A DNA stretch of 64,000 nucleotides from Coriobacteriia bacterium (GTDB lineage Bacteria > Actinomycetota > Coriobacteriia > Coriobacteriales > RUG033): assembly GCA_015655215.1 (NCBI GenBank), contig JAATFL010000017.1, forward strand, positions 57,147-121,146, given 5' to 3'. This document shows, in pieces, positions 54,579 to 63,426 of the stretch (position 1 is its first letter; each line of letters begins with the position of its first letter). The translations under genes and the position numbers were made by a program. A model generated the notes under the pieces. That model had not been told where the DNA came from and searched no databases. It saw only the letters and a list, made by a program, of their open reading frames with translations.

Positions 54579-54647
54579 GCACCTCACCACCTGTCCGTCG
54601 GACGCACCACCACATCACATACCGTACGATACCCTCCAGGAGGAACC

Positions 54648-55196
54648 ATGGACTACGAGTCGCTTATCCGGAGTATTCCCGACTGGCCGAAGGCCGGCGT
54701 CGTGTTCAAGGACATCACACCGGTTGTGGGCAATCCAGAGGCCCTGCGGGCGTCGGTCAGCGAACTTGCGGATCACTTCAAGGATTACGGTGTCACCAAG
54801 GTCATCGGCGCCGAGGCGCGCGGATTCATCTTCGGCGCTCCGGTGGCCTGCAAGCTCAAAGCCGGATTCGTCCCTTCACGCAAACCAGGGAAGCTTCCCT
54901 GGAAGACGATTTCGGTCACGTACGATCTTGAGTACGGTACGGACACCCTGCAGATACATCAGGACGCGGTGGGCCCAGACGATGTGGTGCTGATCGTCGA
55001 CGACCTCATGGCGACGGGTGGCACCGCCTATGCAGACGCGCTCCTTGCCAAGAAGGCCGGTGCCAAGATAGCGGGCTTTGGTTTCTTGATGGAACTCGAC
55101 TCCTTGCATGGACGGGAGAAGCTGACCGAGGAAGGCCTCGGGGAGTACGAGGTCTTCTCGTTGGTACATGTCACCGACGGGGGAGAGGAGGGCTGA
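54648..55196 (+). CDS. apt: Adenine phosphoribosyltransferase
   Basis: 182 residues. Salvages adenine with PRPP to AMP. PRPP-binding motif VLIVDDLMATGGTA, VIGAEARGFIFGAPVA and the PSRKPGKLPW loop are the Apt signatures. CCAGGAGGAACC precedes ATG 54648. Between the FHA gene and the NlpC/P60 gene. Confidence 0.95.
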   Translation: MDYESLIRSIPDWPKAGVVFKDITPVVGNPEALRASVSELADHFKDYGVTKVIGAEARGFIFGAPVACKLKAGFVPSRKPGKLPWKTISVTYDLEYGTDTLQIHQDAVGPDDVVLIVDDLMATGGTAYADALLAKKAGAKIAGFGFLMELDSLHGREKLTEEGLGEYEVFSLVHVTDGGEEG

Positions 55197-55235
55197 ACCT
55201 CCCGGGTTTGCGTTCACCGTCAACGAATCGGCGCC

Positions 55236-55256
55236 ACATACGTTCATGGCGTATGT
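55236..55256 (+). repeat. Inverted repeat after apt
   Basis: ACATACG and CGTATGT, exact arms with a 7-base spacer, lie 40 bases after the apt stop and 134 bases before the NlpC/P60 start. Either a weak terminator or an operator. Confidence 0.35.
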
Positions 55257-55307
55257 ACATCCTGTCAATGAATTGTACGTTGAGCATGTCCGACGTATCG
55301 CCGATTT

Positions 55308-55334
55308 TTGCAAATCTGCCATTTGAGGTATACT
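55308..55334 (+). promoter_or_regulatory. Candidate promoter of NlpC/P60 gene
   Basis: TTGCAA (55308-55313) and TATACT (55329-55334) with 15-base spacing, 55 bases upstream of ATG 55390. Spacing is short but both boxes are close to consensus. Confidence 0.45.
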
Positions 55335-55389
55335 CGCTCCTTAATGCGTGATGCACATACATCGCAACGTAGCATGGGAGGTATTGCCT

Positions 55390-56517
55390 ATGATGGGGAA
55401 CGGCCGCTCCTCCGTGATGAGGAGTAGTTTCTCTGCGAAGATAGTGGCAGTGCTGATGTCTGCCCTTCTCGCTGTCACCATCCCGTTCACCATGGCTTCT
55501 CAACAAAAGACCGCATATGCCGATACTGCTTCCGAACTCGCATCGGTCCAAGCACAGGTCGACGCGGCGAATCAGAAACTCTTGGACATTGCCAGCGAAC
55601 TCACCGTCGCAAATGATGAGTTGTATGATATTCAAACGCAGCAGGCGGACGTCAACTCGCAGATCGTCGACACGCAGCGCCAGGTCGACGAGGCGCAGGC
55701 CAAGTACGATGCGGCCATGGACTCCCTCAAGAAGCAGGCGGTGCAGAACTACACGTCCGACCAGGTCGACTACCTCTCGGTGCTCATGTCGTCGACTTCG
55801 TTCTCCGACTTCACCACGCGCCTCTATCTGGTGGACAAGATGATGTCCCAACAGCAGGACACGATCAACACGGTGACGGCCGCGAAGGCGGACCTCGAGA
55901 CCAAGCAGGCGGACCTGCAGTCGCAGAAGAGCCAACTGGACGCCCTCGAGGCCTCTGCGCAAGAGAAGAGCGCGACGATTCAGACCGCACTCGATGAGCA
56001 GACATCGTATCTCGCTGGCCTCTCAGGTCAGGTGACCAGCCTCATGGCACAGCAGGCAGCCGAGCAGGCTGCAGCGTCTGCGGCGGCAGCGGCAGCAGCG
56101 GTTGCAAAGATCAGTAGTACATCGAGTAGCTCGGCAGGTAGCTCGGGTAATTCCTGGTCAGGGTCGGCTGGTCAGATAGCAGCACAGGCTGCCGCTTCGA
56201 AAGAGGGTTGCTACTATGATCTCGGTTCTTCTGGCCCAAGTCTCTTCGATTGCTCTGGTCTTGTCATGTGGGCGTATGCACAGGCAGGCGTTGAACTGTA
56301 TCGCACCGCTGCGGATCAGTACAGTCAATGCTCAATCTTTTATGACAGCAATGAGTTGCAGGTAGGGGATCTCGTCTTTTATCGATACAGTGGGTCAATA
56401 GGCCACGTAGCCATCTATGCTGGTGATGGTAAGATGGTCGAAGCAACGGTACCCGGGTCCACTGTCCAGTGCAATCCGGTACGTACCACCAACTTTGCCG
56501 GATTCGGACGTCTGTGA
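55390..56517 (+). CDS. Secreted NlpC/P60 peptidoglycan hydrolase with coiled coil
   Basis: 375 residues. Signal peptide (about 1-44, ending TAYA), a long coiled-coil region (about 47-220) of the kind that keeps such hydrolases autoinhibited until bound by FtsX, an Ala/Ser linker, and an NlpC/P60 domain. Catalytic Cys is C288 (LFDCSGLVMWAYAQAG) and His is H339 (GHVAIYAGDG). It cuts stem peptides, likely at daughter-cell separation. GGGAGGT 7 bases before ATG 55390 decides the start. Confidence 0.92.
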   Translation: MMGNGRSSVMRSSFSAKIVAVLMSALLAVTIPFTMASQQKTAYADTASELASVQAQVDAANQKLLDIASELTVANDELYDIQTQQADVNSQIVDTQRQVDEAQAKYDAAMDSLKKQAVQNYTSDQVDYLSVLMSSTSFSDFTTRLYLVDKMMSQQQDTINTVTAAKADLETKQADLQSQKSQLDALEASAQEKSATIQTALDEQTSYLAGLSGQVTSLMAQQAAEQAAASAAAAAAAVAKISSTSSSSAGSSGNSWSGSAGQIAAQAAASKEGCYYDLGSSGPSLFDCSGLVMWAYAQAGVELYRTAADQYSQCSIFYDSNELQVGDLVFYRYSGSIGHVAIYAGDGKMVEATVPGSTVQCNPVRTTNFAGFGRL

Positions 56518-56547
56518 CCCGCTCCCGACTATAAGGTCCACATGACA

Positions 56548-56582
56548 GGGAGGACGATACCCTTCACGGGTGCCGTCCTCCT
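56548..56582 (+). terminator. Terminator after NlpC/P60 gene
   Basis: GGAGGACG and CGTCCTCC pair over 8 bp, extended inward by CCC/GGG, followed by a pyrimidine-rich TCTCGTCT. It lies about 30 bases past the stop codon. Confidence 0.65.
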
Positions 56583-56723
56583 CTCGTCTGGTACGAGGTT
56601 ATCGACCTCGTCCGTAGCGCATTGGGCCATTTGGAAGCTTAACCTTGAATGCCGGTTTGAGGCAGTGCGTTATGATGAGGGAACAGGATCGATGAACATG
56701 ATGTCGAGGGGAGAGGGACACGT

Positions 56724-58490
56724 ATGGCCGACGTTCTGCTGCAAGGCAATGAGGCGGTAGCCCAAGGTGCGTGGGAGGCGGGATGTGCCGTCGGGGTGGG
56801 GTACCCCGGAACCCCCTCGACGGAGACGCTCGAGGCGTTTGCGAAGCTCCCGGATGTCTACGCAGAGTGGGCACCCAACGAGAAGGTCGCGCTCGAGGTG
56901 GCTGCCGGTGTCTCGCTCGGTGGCAAGCGCTCGCTTGTCACCATGAAGCATGTGGGACTCAACGTGGCCGCAGACCCGCTCTTCTCGCTCGCCAACACCG
57001 GCGTCACCGGTGGTCTCGTTCTCCTCGTAGCCGATGACCCAGGTATCTTCTCGTCGCAAAACGAACAGGACTCGCGCAACTATGCGGCCGCTGCGCGCAT
57101 CCCCATGCTGGAGCCGAGTGACTCCGCCGAGGCGCGCACCATGGCCATGACCGCCTTCGACATCTCCGACCGGTTTGACATCCCGGTGATGATCCGCTCC
57201 TCCGTGCGCATCTCACACACGCGCACCCCGGTGGCGTGCGGATCACGCGTGGAAGTAGGTCGCAAGCCGTATGTCAAGGATGCGGGCAAGTGGGTCATGA
57301 TGCCCGCTAACGCCCAGAGGCGTCGCGTCGATGCCGACACCCGCGAGGATGCGCTCGTCGCATTCGCGGAGAAGACCGACCTCAACCGCATCGAGATGCG
57401 CGACCCTTCGATGGGCATCATCTGCTCGGGCGCCGATTACCAGCACGTTCGGGAAGCCCTCCCGCGGGCATCGGTCCTCAAGCTCGGGGTATCCTGGCCC
57501 CTGCCCCCCGAGAAGGTCCGTGCCTTCTCGGGCATGGTCGATGCCCTGTACGTGGTCGAGGAAGCCTACCCGTACTTCGACCTGCGGGTTCGGGCGATGG
57601 GGGTCGACGTCTCCCTCCCGCCGACTCGTCCGCTGCCTCGAAACGGGGAGTTGACCCCGGGTATCATCGCCGCCTCGTTCGGTATCGAGGCACCTGCCCA
57701 TCGCACCTCGACGCAGTCGATTCCCGCTCGTCCGCCTGCGCTGTGTGCCGGCTGCCCTCATCGACTGGTCTTTGCCGAGTTGCGACGAGTCCATGCGCTG
57801 GTCACCGGTGATATCGGATGCTACACGCTCGGTGCCGTCCCTCCGCTCTCGGCTCTTGACTCGACGGTCGACATGGGTGCATCCATCTCGATGGCGCATG
57901 GTGTGGAGCTTGCCGGCGGCGGGGATGGCCATCCGGTGGTCGCCGTGATCGGTGACTCCACGTTCGCCCACTCGGGGATCACCTCGTTGTTGGGAACGGT
58001 CTACAATCAGGGTGAGGGCACGGTGATCATCCTCGACAACCGCACGACGGCCATGACGGGGCAGCAGGGCAACCCGGTCAATGGGATCACGCTCCAGCAT
58101 CGACCCAGCAGGGAGCTCGACCTCGTTCGACTCGTCCGCGCGCTCGGTGTCGAGGACGTGAGCACCATCGACCCCCAGAACCTCAAGGCGGTGCGGGAGG
58201 GGCTCAAGGCGGCCGTCGCCGATCCTCGACTGTCCGTCATCATCTGCCGGTCCCCCTGCCGCCTGCTGGATCGTCATCGCGAACCAGCTCTGGCCGTCGA
58301 CCAGGAGGTTTGCACGGCCTGTGGGGTCTGCGTCTCGATCGGCTGCCCGGCCCTCGGAAAGTCATCCGACACCGGCAAGGCTCACATCAACGCACTCCAG
58401 TGCATCGGGTGCCATCAATGTGCGCAGGAGTGTGCCTTCGGTGCGATCATCGAGCCGTCGACCGCTACCGAGGAGGGGGTTTCACGATGA
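56724..58490 (+). CDS. iorA: Indolepyruvate ferredoxin oxidoreductase, alpha subunit
   Basis: 588 residues. It oxidatively decarboxylates aryl-pyruvates (indole-, phenyl-, hydroxyphenyl-) to aryl-acetyl-CoA, reducing ferredoxin. N-terminal pyrimidine-binding domain (GVGYPGTPSTETLEAF), TPP domain (VIGDSTFAHSGITSLLGTVY with magnesium GDS), and two [4Fe-4S] motifs near the C-terminus: C530/533/536/541 (CTACGVCVSIGCP) and C560/563/566/570 (CIGCHQCAQECAFGAI). Overlaps iorB by ATGA. First gene of iorA-iorB-ACT-paaK. Confidence 0.95.
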   Translation: MADVLLQGNEAVAQGAWEAGCAVGVGYPGTPSTETLEAFAKLPDVYAEWAPNEKVALEVAAGVSLGGKRSLVTMKHVGLNVAADPLFSLANTGVTGGLVLLVADDPGIFSSQNEQDSRNYAAAARIPMLEPSDSAEARTMAMTAFDISDRFDIPVMIRSSVRISHTRTPVACGSRVEVGRKPYVKDAGKWVMMPANAQRRRVDADTREDALVAFAEKTDLNRIEMRDPSMGIICSGADYQHVREALPRASVLKLGVSWPLPPEKVRAFSGMVDALYVVEEAYPYFDLRVRAMGVDVSLPPTRPLPRNGELTPGIIAASFGIEAPAHRTSTQSIPARPPALCAGCPHRLVFAELRRVHALVTGDIGCYTLGAVPPLSALDSTVDMGASISMAHGVELAGGGDGHPVVAVIGDSTFAHSGITSLLGTVYNQGEGTVIILDNRTTAMTGQQGNPVNGITLQHRPSRELDLVRLVRALGVEDVSTIDPQNLKAVREGLKAAVADPRLSVIICRSPCRLLDRHREPALAVDQEVCTACGVCVSIGCPALGKSSDTGKAHINALQCIGCHQCAQECAFGAIIEPSTATEEGVSR

Positions 58491-59122
58491 GCGGGTTGGA
58501 TGCGACATCTCCGGCACTCGGGTCGACGCACAGCACCACGACCGTGCTACTGTGCGGGGTAGGGGGGCAGGGTACCATCCTGGCTGGCGACCTGCTGGCC
58601 ATCACGGCACGCAAGAGCGGGCTGTCGGTCAAGGTCTCCGAAGTCCATGGCATGGCGCAGCGAGGCGGAGCGGTGACCACCATCGTACGTTTTGGCACCG
58701 AGGTCGCGAGCCCCATCACCGACCACGGCTGCGTGGATTGCCTGGTCGCCTTTGAAGCGATCGAGGCTCTACGCAACCTACCATACCTGGCATCGGATGG
58801 GGTCCTCTTCGTCAATGACGCCACCATCGAGCCACTCTCGGTGCTCGTCGGGACCACCGAGATGCCAACGGGGATCCATGCCGAGCTTGCGGCCAACGGT
58901 GCCCGGATGCTGGATGCCAGCGCCATCGCAGCCAGGCTGGGCAACCCCAAGAGCGTCAACGTCGTGTTGGTCGGTGCGCTGTCGGTCGCATTGCCGTTCC
59001 CGACGTCCGATTGGGAGGATGCCATCGCGAACCGAGTCCCACCCAAGACCGTCGAAGCGAACCTCGCCGCCTTCAAGGCCGGAAGGATGACGGTGCAGGA
59101 GACGACGGCATCGCTTGGCTGA
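58487..59122 (+). CDS. iorB: Indolepyruvate ferredoxin oxidoreductase, beta subunit
   Basis: 211 residues, the gamma-domain partner of IorA: VLLCGVGGQGTILAGDLL binds CoA or nucleotide, SEVHGMAQRGGAVTTIVRFG is the family signature. AGGAGGGGG upstream of ATG 58487, which overlaps the iorA stop. The complex is soluble and needs ferredoxin. Confidence 0.93.
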   Translation: MSGLDATSPALGSTHSTTTVLLCGVGGQGTILAGDLLAITARKSGLSVKVSEVHGMAQRGGAVTTIVRFGTEVASPITDHGCVDCLVAFEAIEALRNLPYLASDGVLFVNDATIEPLSVLVGTTEMPTGIHAELAANGARMLDASAIAARLGNPKSVNVVLVGALSVALPFPTSDWEDAIANRVPPKTVEANLAAFKAGRMTVQETTASLG

Positions 59123-59176
59123 TGCACGACGATGGAATCGACCGCACGTCATGCACGAGGACAGAGAGGACATTTG

Positions 59177-59662
59177 ATGGAAGTCCAGCAGATATCGGTA
59201 TTTCTCGAGAACCAACCTGGTCGCCTGAGCGCCGTCACGACGGTCCTTCAAGATGCGGATGTCAACGTTCGAGGCTTCTCGGTGAGCGACACCGTCGACT
59301 TCGCCATCGCTCGTCTCGTCGTAGATGACCCGACCCGCGCGATCGCCGCTCTCGAGCAGCAGGGCTATATCGCTCGGACCACGCCCATCATCGTGCTGGA
59401 GCTTCGGGACACACCCGGCGAACTTGCACGGATCCTCTCCATCGTCGCACAGGCGGGGATATCCATCAACTACGCCTATTCGCTCGTCTCGACCTACGTG
59501 GCCATCCAGGTGGGGGACCTGAAGAAGGCCCATGAACTCCTCGTCGGGCAACCAGTACATCTGATCGATCAGGAGATGCTCGCTCAGATGTGCCTTCCCG
59601 TGTCCGCATCCGCGCCAGCCCTGGCGCGTGACTGCGAAGAACCCATCGACAAGGAGGCTTAG
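59177..59662 (+). CDS. Tandem ACT-domain protein
   Basis: 161 residues, two ACT domains (ISVFLENQPGRLSAVTTVLQ and LELRDTPGELARILSIVAQA) and a short Ala-rich tail. Paralogue of the protein at 52145. AGAGGA precedes ATG 59177. Between iorB and paaK, 3 bases before the latter; likely an aromatic amino acid sensor for this operon (inference). Confidence 0.83.
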   Translation: MEVQQISVFLENQPGRLSAVTTVLQDADVNVRGFSVSDTVDFAIARLVVDDPTRAIAALEQQGYIARTTPIIVLELRDTPGELARILSIVAQAGISINYAYSLVSTYVAIQVGDLKKAHELLVGQPVHLIDQEMLAQMCLPVSASAPALARDCEEPIDKEA

Positions 59663-59665
59663 GGC

Positions 59666-60973
59666 ATGCCCATCTGGAACCCGGAGATCGAGTGTGCGAG
59701 CCGCGAGACGATAGAGGCTATCCAGTTGCGACGGCTCAAGGGGCAGGTGGCGCACGCATACGAGAATTCCGCGTACTATCGGGACAGGTGGCGAGAGATC
59801 GGCATCGAGCCTGGTGACATCACCGAGTTGTCCGATATCCGAAAGCTCCCCTTCACCGACAAGGGCGCACTTCGCGATACCTTTCCCTTCGGGATGTTTG
59901 CCGTCCCGATGGATGAGGTTGCGCGGATACATGCAAGCTCCGGAACGACCGGGAGACCCATCGTGGCAGGCTACACCGCCCAGGACCTCGACGTCTGGAG
60001 CGAGTGCATCGCCCGAGTCGCCAGCGCTCCCGGAGTCGTCAAGCAGGACCGGGCACTCATGGCGTTCCCCTACTCGATGTTCACCGGTGGGTGGGGGTTG
60101 CACTATGGCATGGAGAGGATCGGGGCGATGATGATTCCCGCCGGTGCCGCTGGCACCGATCGCCATCTGCAGATCATCGAGGATTACGGTGCCACCGTGC
60201 TCATCTCGACACCCTCCTATGCGATGCATCTGGCCGAAGCGGGGCTCAGGGCTGGATACGACTGGGAGCATTCCACGTTGAGGATCGGATTGTTCGGTGG
60301 CGAACCGTGTACGCTCGCCCTCAAGCATGAGATCGAGCGCATCATGCACATCACCTGCACCGACAACTACGGTCTCACCGAGATCATGGGTCCCGGCGTC
60401 TCGGGTGAATGCCTCGGGTCACGCGACATGTCCCACATCGCCGAGGACCACATCCTTTGGGAGGTCGTCGACCCACAGACCGGCGAGCCGGTACCTAACG
60501 GACAGGAGGGGGAGCTCGTCCTCACCACCTTGACCAAGAGGGCCATGCCGGTGTTCCGCTATCGTACGCACGACCTCACGTACGTCATCACCGATCCCTG
60601 CGAGTGCGGACGTACGTCGGCGCGCATGAAGAAGGTGCGAAAGCGTACGGATGACATGCTCATCATCCGTGGTGTGAACGTGTTCCCCAGCCAGTTCGAG
60701 GACGTCCTTGCGGATATCGACGGGGCGAGCGTTCACTATCGTCTCATCGTCACCACGGAAAACGACATGGATGCGCTGGAGTTGGTGCTCGAACTCGATC
60801 CGAGTGCGTTCAGCGACTCGATGGCCGACATGGAGCGCTTTCACACGACGGTGGTCGAGACCATCAAGAGCATCATCGGCATCCGCGTCAAGGTCACGCT
60901 GGTCGAACCGGGACACATCGAGCGTGCCATCGCCAAGACCCATCACGTAATCGATAAGCGCAGTTCACTCTAA
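59666..60973 (+). CDS. paaK: Phenylacetate-CoA ligase (second copy)
   Basis: 435 residues. Motifs HASSGTTGRPIVAGYT, YGLTEIMGPGVSGECL and RTDDMLIIRGVNVFPSQFE. Clearly related to the ligase at 50827 but well diverged. AAGGAGG precedes ATG 59666. Last recognisable enzyme of the ior operon; with iorAB it could release the free aryl-acid while saving the CoA-ester energy, or activate imported aryl-acids. Confidence 0.93.
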   Translation: MPIWNPEIECASRETIEAIQLRRLKGQVAHAYENSAYYRDRWREIGIEPGDITELSDIRKLPFTDKGALRDTFPFGMFAVPMDEVARIHASSGTTGRPIVAGYTAQDLDVWSECIARVASAPGVVKQDRALMAFPYSMFTGGWGLHYGMERIGAMMIPAGAAGTDRHLQIIEDYGATVLISTPSYAMHLAEAGLRAGYDWEHSTLRIGLFGGEPCTLALKHEIERIMHITCTDNYGLTEIMGPGVSGECLGSRDMSHIAEDHILWEVVDPQTGEPVPNGQEGELVLTTLTKRAMPVFRYRTHDLTYVITDPCECGRTSARMKKVRKRTDDMLIIRGVNVFPSQFEDVLADIDGASVHYRLIVTTENDMDALELVLELDPSAFSDSMADMERFHTTVVETIKSIIGIRVKVTLVEPGHIERAIAKTHHVIDKRSSL

Positions 60974-61002
60974 CGGCAAGCCATCGAGCGAGGAGTTTTC
61001 CG

Positions 61003-62400
61003 ATGCCTACAGATTTGGAAGAACCCATGGCCGTCCAGGAAGCGAGCGCAGCGATGCACCCCGCGCTCTCCATCGAGATCGCCGCACCGTTTCTCCAGGG
61101 GACGTCGCACGGGCGTGGTCCCATGCCGGCCAACGCCAAGCATCTCACCTCAAGCGAACTCAACGACTACACGCGTGCGGCCGAACGTGAGATTCGCGGA
61201 TATGCGGGAGACGCCAAGGGCATGACGGTGCAAGCCATGCGTGTAGGACGTGGCGTACCCGTTCCCCTCTCCTCCACTCAACTGGTCCGTCTCATCCGTG
61301 CCGTCGTCAACAACTACGACATGGCCCCCGATGCCGAGATAACCGTGGTCACCTCCCCGGTGGGTGTGAGCGATGGGCTCCTAGAGAAGCTCTCGGCCTG
61401 CGGTGTCAACCGCATCGAGCTGGAGATGCACAGCTCCGATGAACGTGAGATCGACCTGATGGGTGGCGAGTACGACCAGGAGGTCATCCAACACGCCTTT
61501 GAGGTCATCGGGCGCTCCGGGATCCACGCGGTCGATGTCGTACTCACCGTCGGCATCCCCGGACAATCGATGACCACCTTGCGGGATTCGATCGTCTTCG
61601 CGCTCTCCGCCCGCCCGACCGCCCTCTCTCTTCGAGCGCTCTTCCTTCGCGATGACACGAAGCTCGCCGTGCGGTACGCGCAACGGGAGGAGGTCCTGCC
61701 AGACCAGTTCGACCTCAACGAGATCATGACGATGTCACGTGCTCCCGAGAACATGCTTGCACAGTATGGGTATCGTCAATACTACCCTGGGCGCTTTGCC
61801 AAGGAGGGCTTCGAGTCGAAGGGGGTCCTACTCGATACCTCCTCCGTCGATCTCATGGGGTATGGATGTGGTGCCACCTCGCGCTTCGATGGCTTCACGT
61901 TCGAATGCACCGACGATTTCGACCAGTACGTCGCACACTCGACCGAGCCCGCGGCCATCTATGTGAACATCCGTCGCCTCAACAAACCCACGGCCGAGGC
62001 GACGGACCCAGACGCACAGGCCGTCGACGGCGATGCCGCGACACCAGGCGAGCAGACGCCCACTGCGAATCCTTCGACGCCGGCGCCATCCTCTACCGAG
62101 AAGACCGCATCCAAGAAGACCGCATCCGGTCAGGCTCGGACAAAGACGTCGCCTGCCAAGAAGAAGGTCTCCGACTCGGTCCCTTCCACTGGTTCAAACG
62201 GGACGAAGGGGGCTGTCGCCAAGAAGCCTGCGACGAAAAAGGCGACTGCGAAGCCAAACCCCGAGGAGGGTGCTCCCAAGCGAGCCACCCGGGCGAAGAA
62301 GACCCCTGCAGACGCACCTGCAACCAGGCCTGCACGAAAGGGGCGTGCGTCGAAGCAGGTGCCGGCGGATTCGAAGGATTCGTCGACGGGCGAATCGTAG
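61003..62400 (+). CDS. HemW-like radical-SAM-fold protein lacking the iron-sulfur cysteines, with Lys/Ala-rich tail
   Basis: 465 residues. Residues 20-330 follow HemW / oxygen-independent coproporphyrinogen oxidase paralogues: HLTSSELNDYTRAAEREI, GVNRIELEMHSSDEREID (family GVNRxSxGxQS), VGIPGQSMTTL (family GxPGQ) and LMGYGCGATSRFDGF (family GxGAxS). But the CxxxCxxC cluster motif that should follow the first strand is gone (IEIAAPFLQGTSHGRGP, no Cys), and GGGTPS reads GRGVPVP. The last 130 residues are Lys/Ala/Pro/Thr-rich like a histone H1 tail and would bind nucleic acid or polyanions. Start supported by GAGGAG. A pseudoenzyme is likely. Confidence 0.7.
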   Translation: MPTDLEEPMAVQEASAAMHPALSIEIAAPFLQGTSHGRGPMPANAKHLTSSELNDYTRAAEREIRGYAGDAKGMTVQAMRVGRGVPVPLSSTQLVRLIRAVVNNYDMAPDAEITVVTSPVGVSDGLLEKLSACGVNRIELEMHSSDEREIDLMGGEYDQEVIQHAFEVIGRSGIHAVDVVLTVGIPGQSMTTLRDSIVFALSARPTALSLRALFLRDDTKLAVRYAQREEVLPDQFDLNEIMTMSRAPENMLAQYGYRQYYPGRFAKEGFESKGVLLDTSSVDLMGYGCGATSRFDGFTFECTDDFDQYVAHSTEPAAIYVNIRRLNKPTAEATDPDAQAVDGDAATPGEQTPTANPSTPAPSSTEKTASKKTASGQARTKTSPAKKKVSDSVPSTGSNGTKGAVAKKPATKKATAKPNPEEGAPKRATRAKKTPADAPATRPARKGRASKQVPADSKDSSTGES

Positions 62401-62545
62401 GACGGACCGACGGGGGTTCGTCGCCACTCGATTCCGATTGACCGTACCCCTGGCGCTCCACCACCCCCCTACGAAGGTGCATCGATACGTGTCAACGATC
62501 TCCGCCCAAGCCAATAGCACGATGTCATGATAGGGAAGGTTCTAG

Positions 62546-63403
62546 ATGAGCGTTGCAGAGAAGATCGCGATACTGACGGACTCATGCTCCGATGTCCCGC
62601 CTTACCTGCGACAACGCTATCACATCCACCTCATCCCCCAGCTCATCATCTATCCTGAGGGCGAGTACCGTGATGGTGTCGATATCACGCCATCGCAAGT
62701 CTATCGGCGCTTCCCTGACGAGATCCCCTCCACATCGCTGCCGAGCATGACGGAAACGACCGATATCATCCAGCGAATAGCTGCCGACGGCTTCAACCGG
62801 ATCCTCGTCGTCACCATCAGTTCGGGTCTTTCCGGCACCTTCGACATGATCAAACGCGTACCCCTGTCGGCTGGAGTGCGCGTCGAAGCAGTCGATACGT
62901 TGAACATCGGCATCGGCAGTGGGTTTTCCGCGCTGCTGGCAGGCGACCTCATCGAGAAGGGCACGTCGTTCGACGAGGTCGTCCGCATCTGCCGAGAGCG
63001 CGTCTCCTATTCCAAGTTGTTCATCGCGTTCGACACCCTCGAGTATCTGCGACGCGGCGGACGCATCGGGCACGTCGCCAGCAGCCTCGGCACGATGCTC
63101 GACCTCAAGCTCATCGTCTCCTGCGACAAGAACGGTTGCTACTACACCGCCGCGAAGACCCGAGGGCGAAGGAAGTCCCTCAAGAAAGCACTCGAGATGG
63201 CCCGTGACTTCGCCGGAGATGCCACCCGGTACAATCTGACGGTCATGCATGCCGACGCTCCGGAGGAGGCCGAGGAGATGGCGGGGCTGCTTACCGCGAT
63301 GCTACCTCACGCTGGGATATTCGTCACGGGGGAAATCACCCCCGCCCTCGTCGTCCACACGGGGCCTGGGTTGCTTGGGATCGGCGTGCAGATACTACCG
63401 TAG
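62546..63403 (+). CDS. DegV-family fatty-acid-binding protein
   Basis: 285 residues. IAILTDSCSDVPPYLRQRYH at the start, then STSLPSMTETTDIIQ and VVTISSGLSGTFDMIK, with Ser/Thr positions that bind the carboxyl group of a fatty acid, and FDTLEYLRRGGRIGHVASSL. DegV/FakB proteins present exogenous fatty acids to the FakA kinase; fakA is not in the window. GGAAGG precedes ATG 62546. Confidence 0.88.
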   Translation: MSVAEKIAILTDSCSDVPPYLRQRYHIHLIPQLIIYPEGEYRDGVDITPSQVYRRFPDEIPSTSLPSMTETTDIIQRIAADGFNRILVVTISSGLSGTFDMIKRVPLSAGVRVEAVDTLNIGIGSGFSALLAGDLIEKGTSFDEVVRICRERVSYSKLFIAFDTLEYLRRGGRIGHVASSLGTMLDLKLIVSCDKNGCYYTAAKTRGRRKSLKKALEMARDFAGDATRYNLTVMHADAPEEAEEMAGLLTAMLPHAGIFVTGEITPALVVHTGPGLLGIGVQILP

Positions 63404-63426
63404 AGGTTGTGTGGCTCCACCAACCT
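63404..63426. terminator. Hairpin between convergent degV and gatD genes
   Basis: AGGTTG/CAACCT and GTGG/CCAC form a bulged stem that directly follows the DegV stop and overlaps the gatD stop codon. It probably ends transcripts from both sides, though without a T-run. Confidence 0.5.

Noticed and set aside
58778..60349. Very long open frame (523 codons) on the minus strand, and similar ones at 24878-26296 (-), 21724-22893 (+), 57243-58277 (-) and 11858-12772 (-)
   Set aside because: Each lies antisense to one or more well-supported genes, has no family-like sequence and no ribosome site. High GC with strong third-position bias creates long shadow frames.
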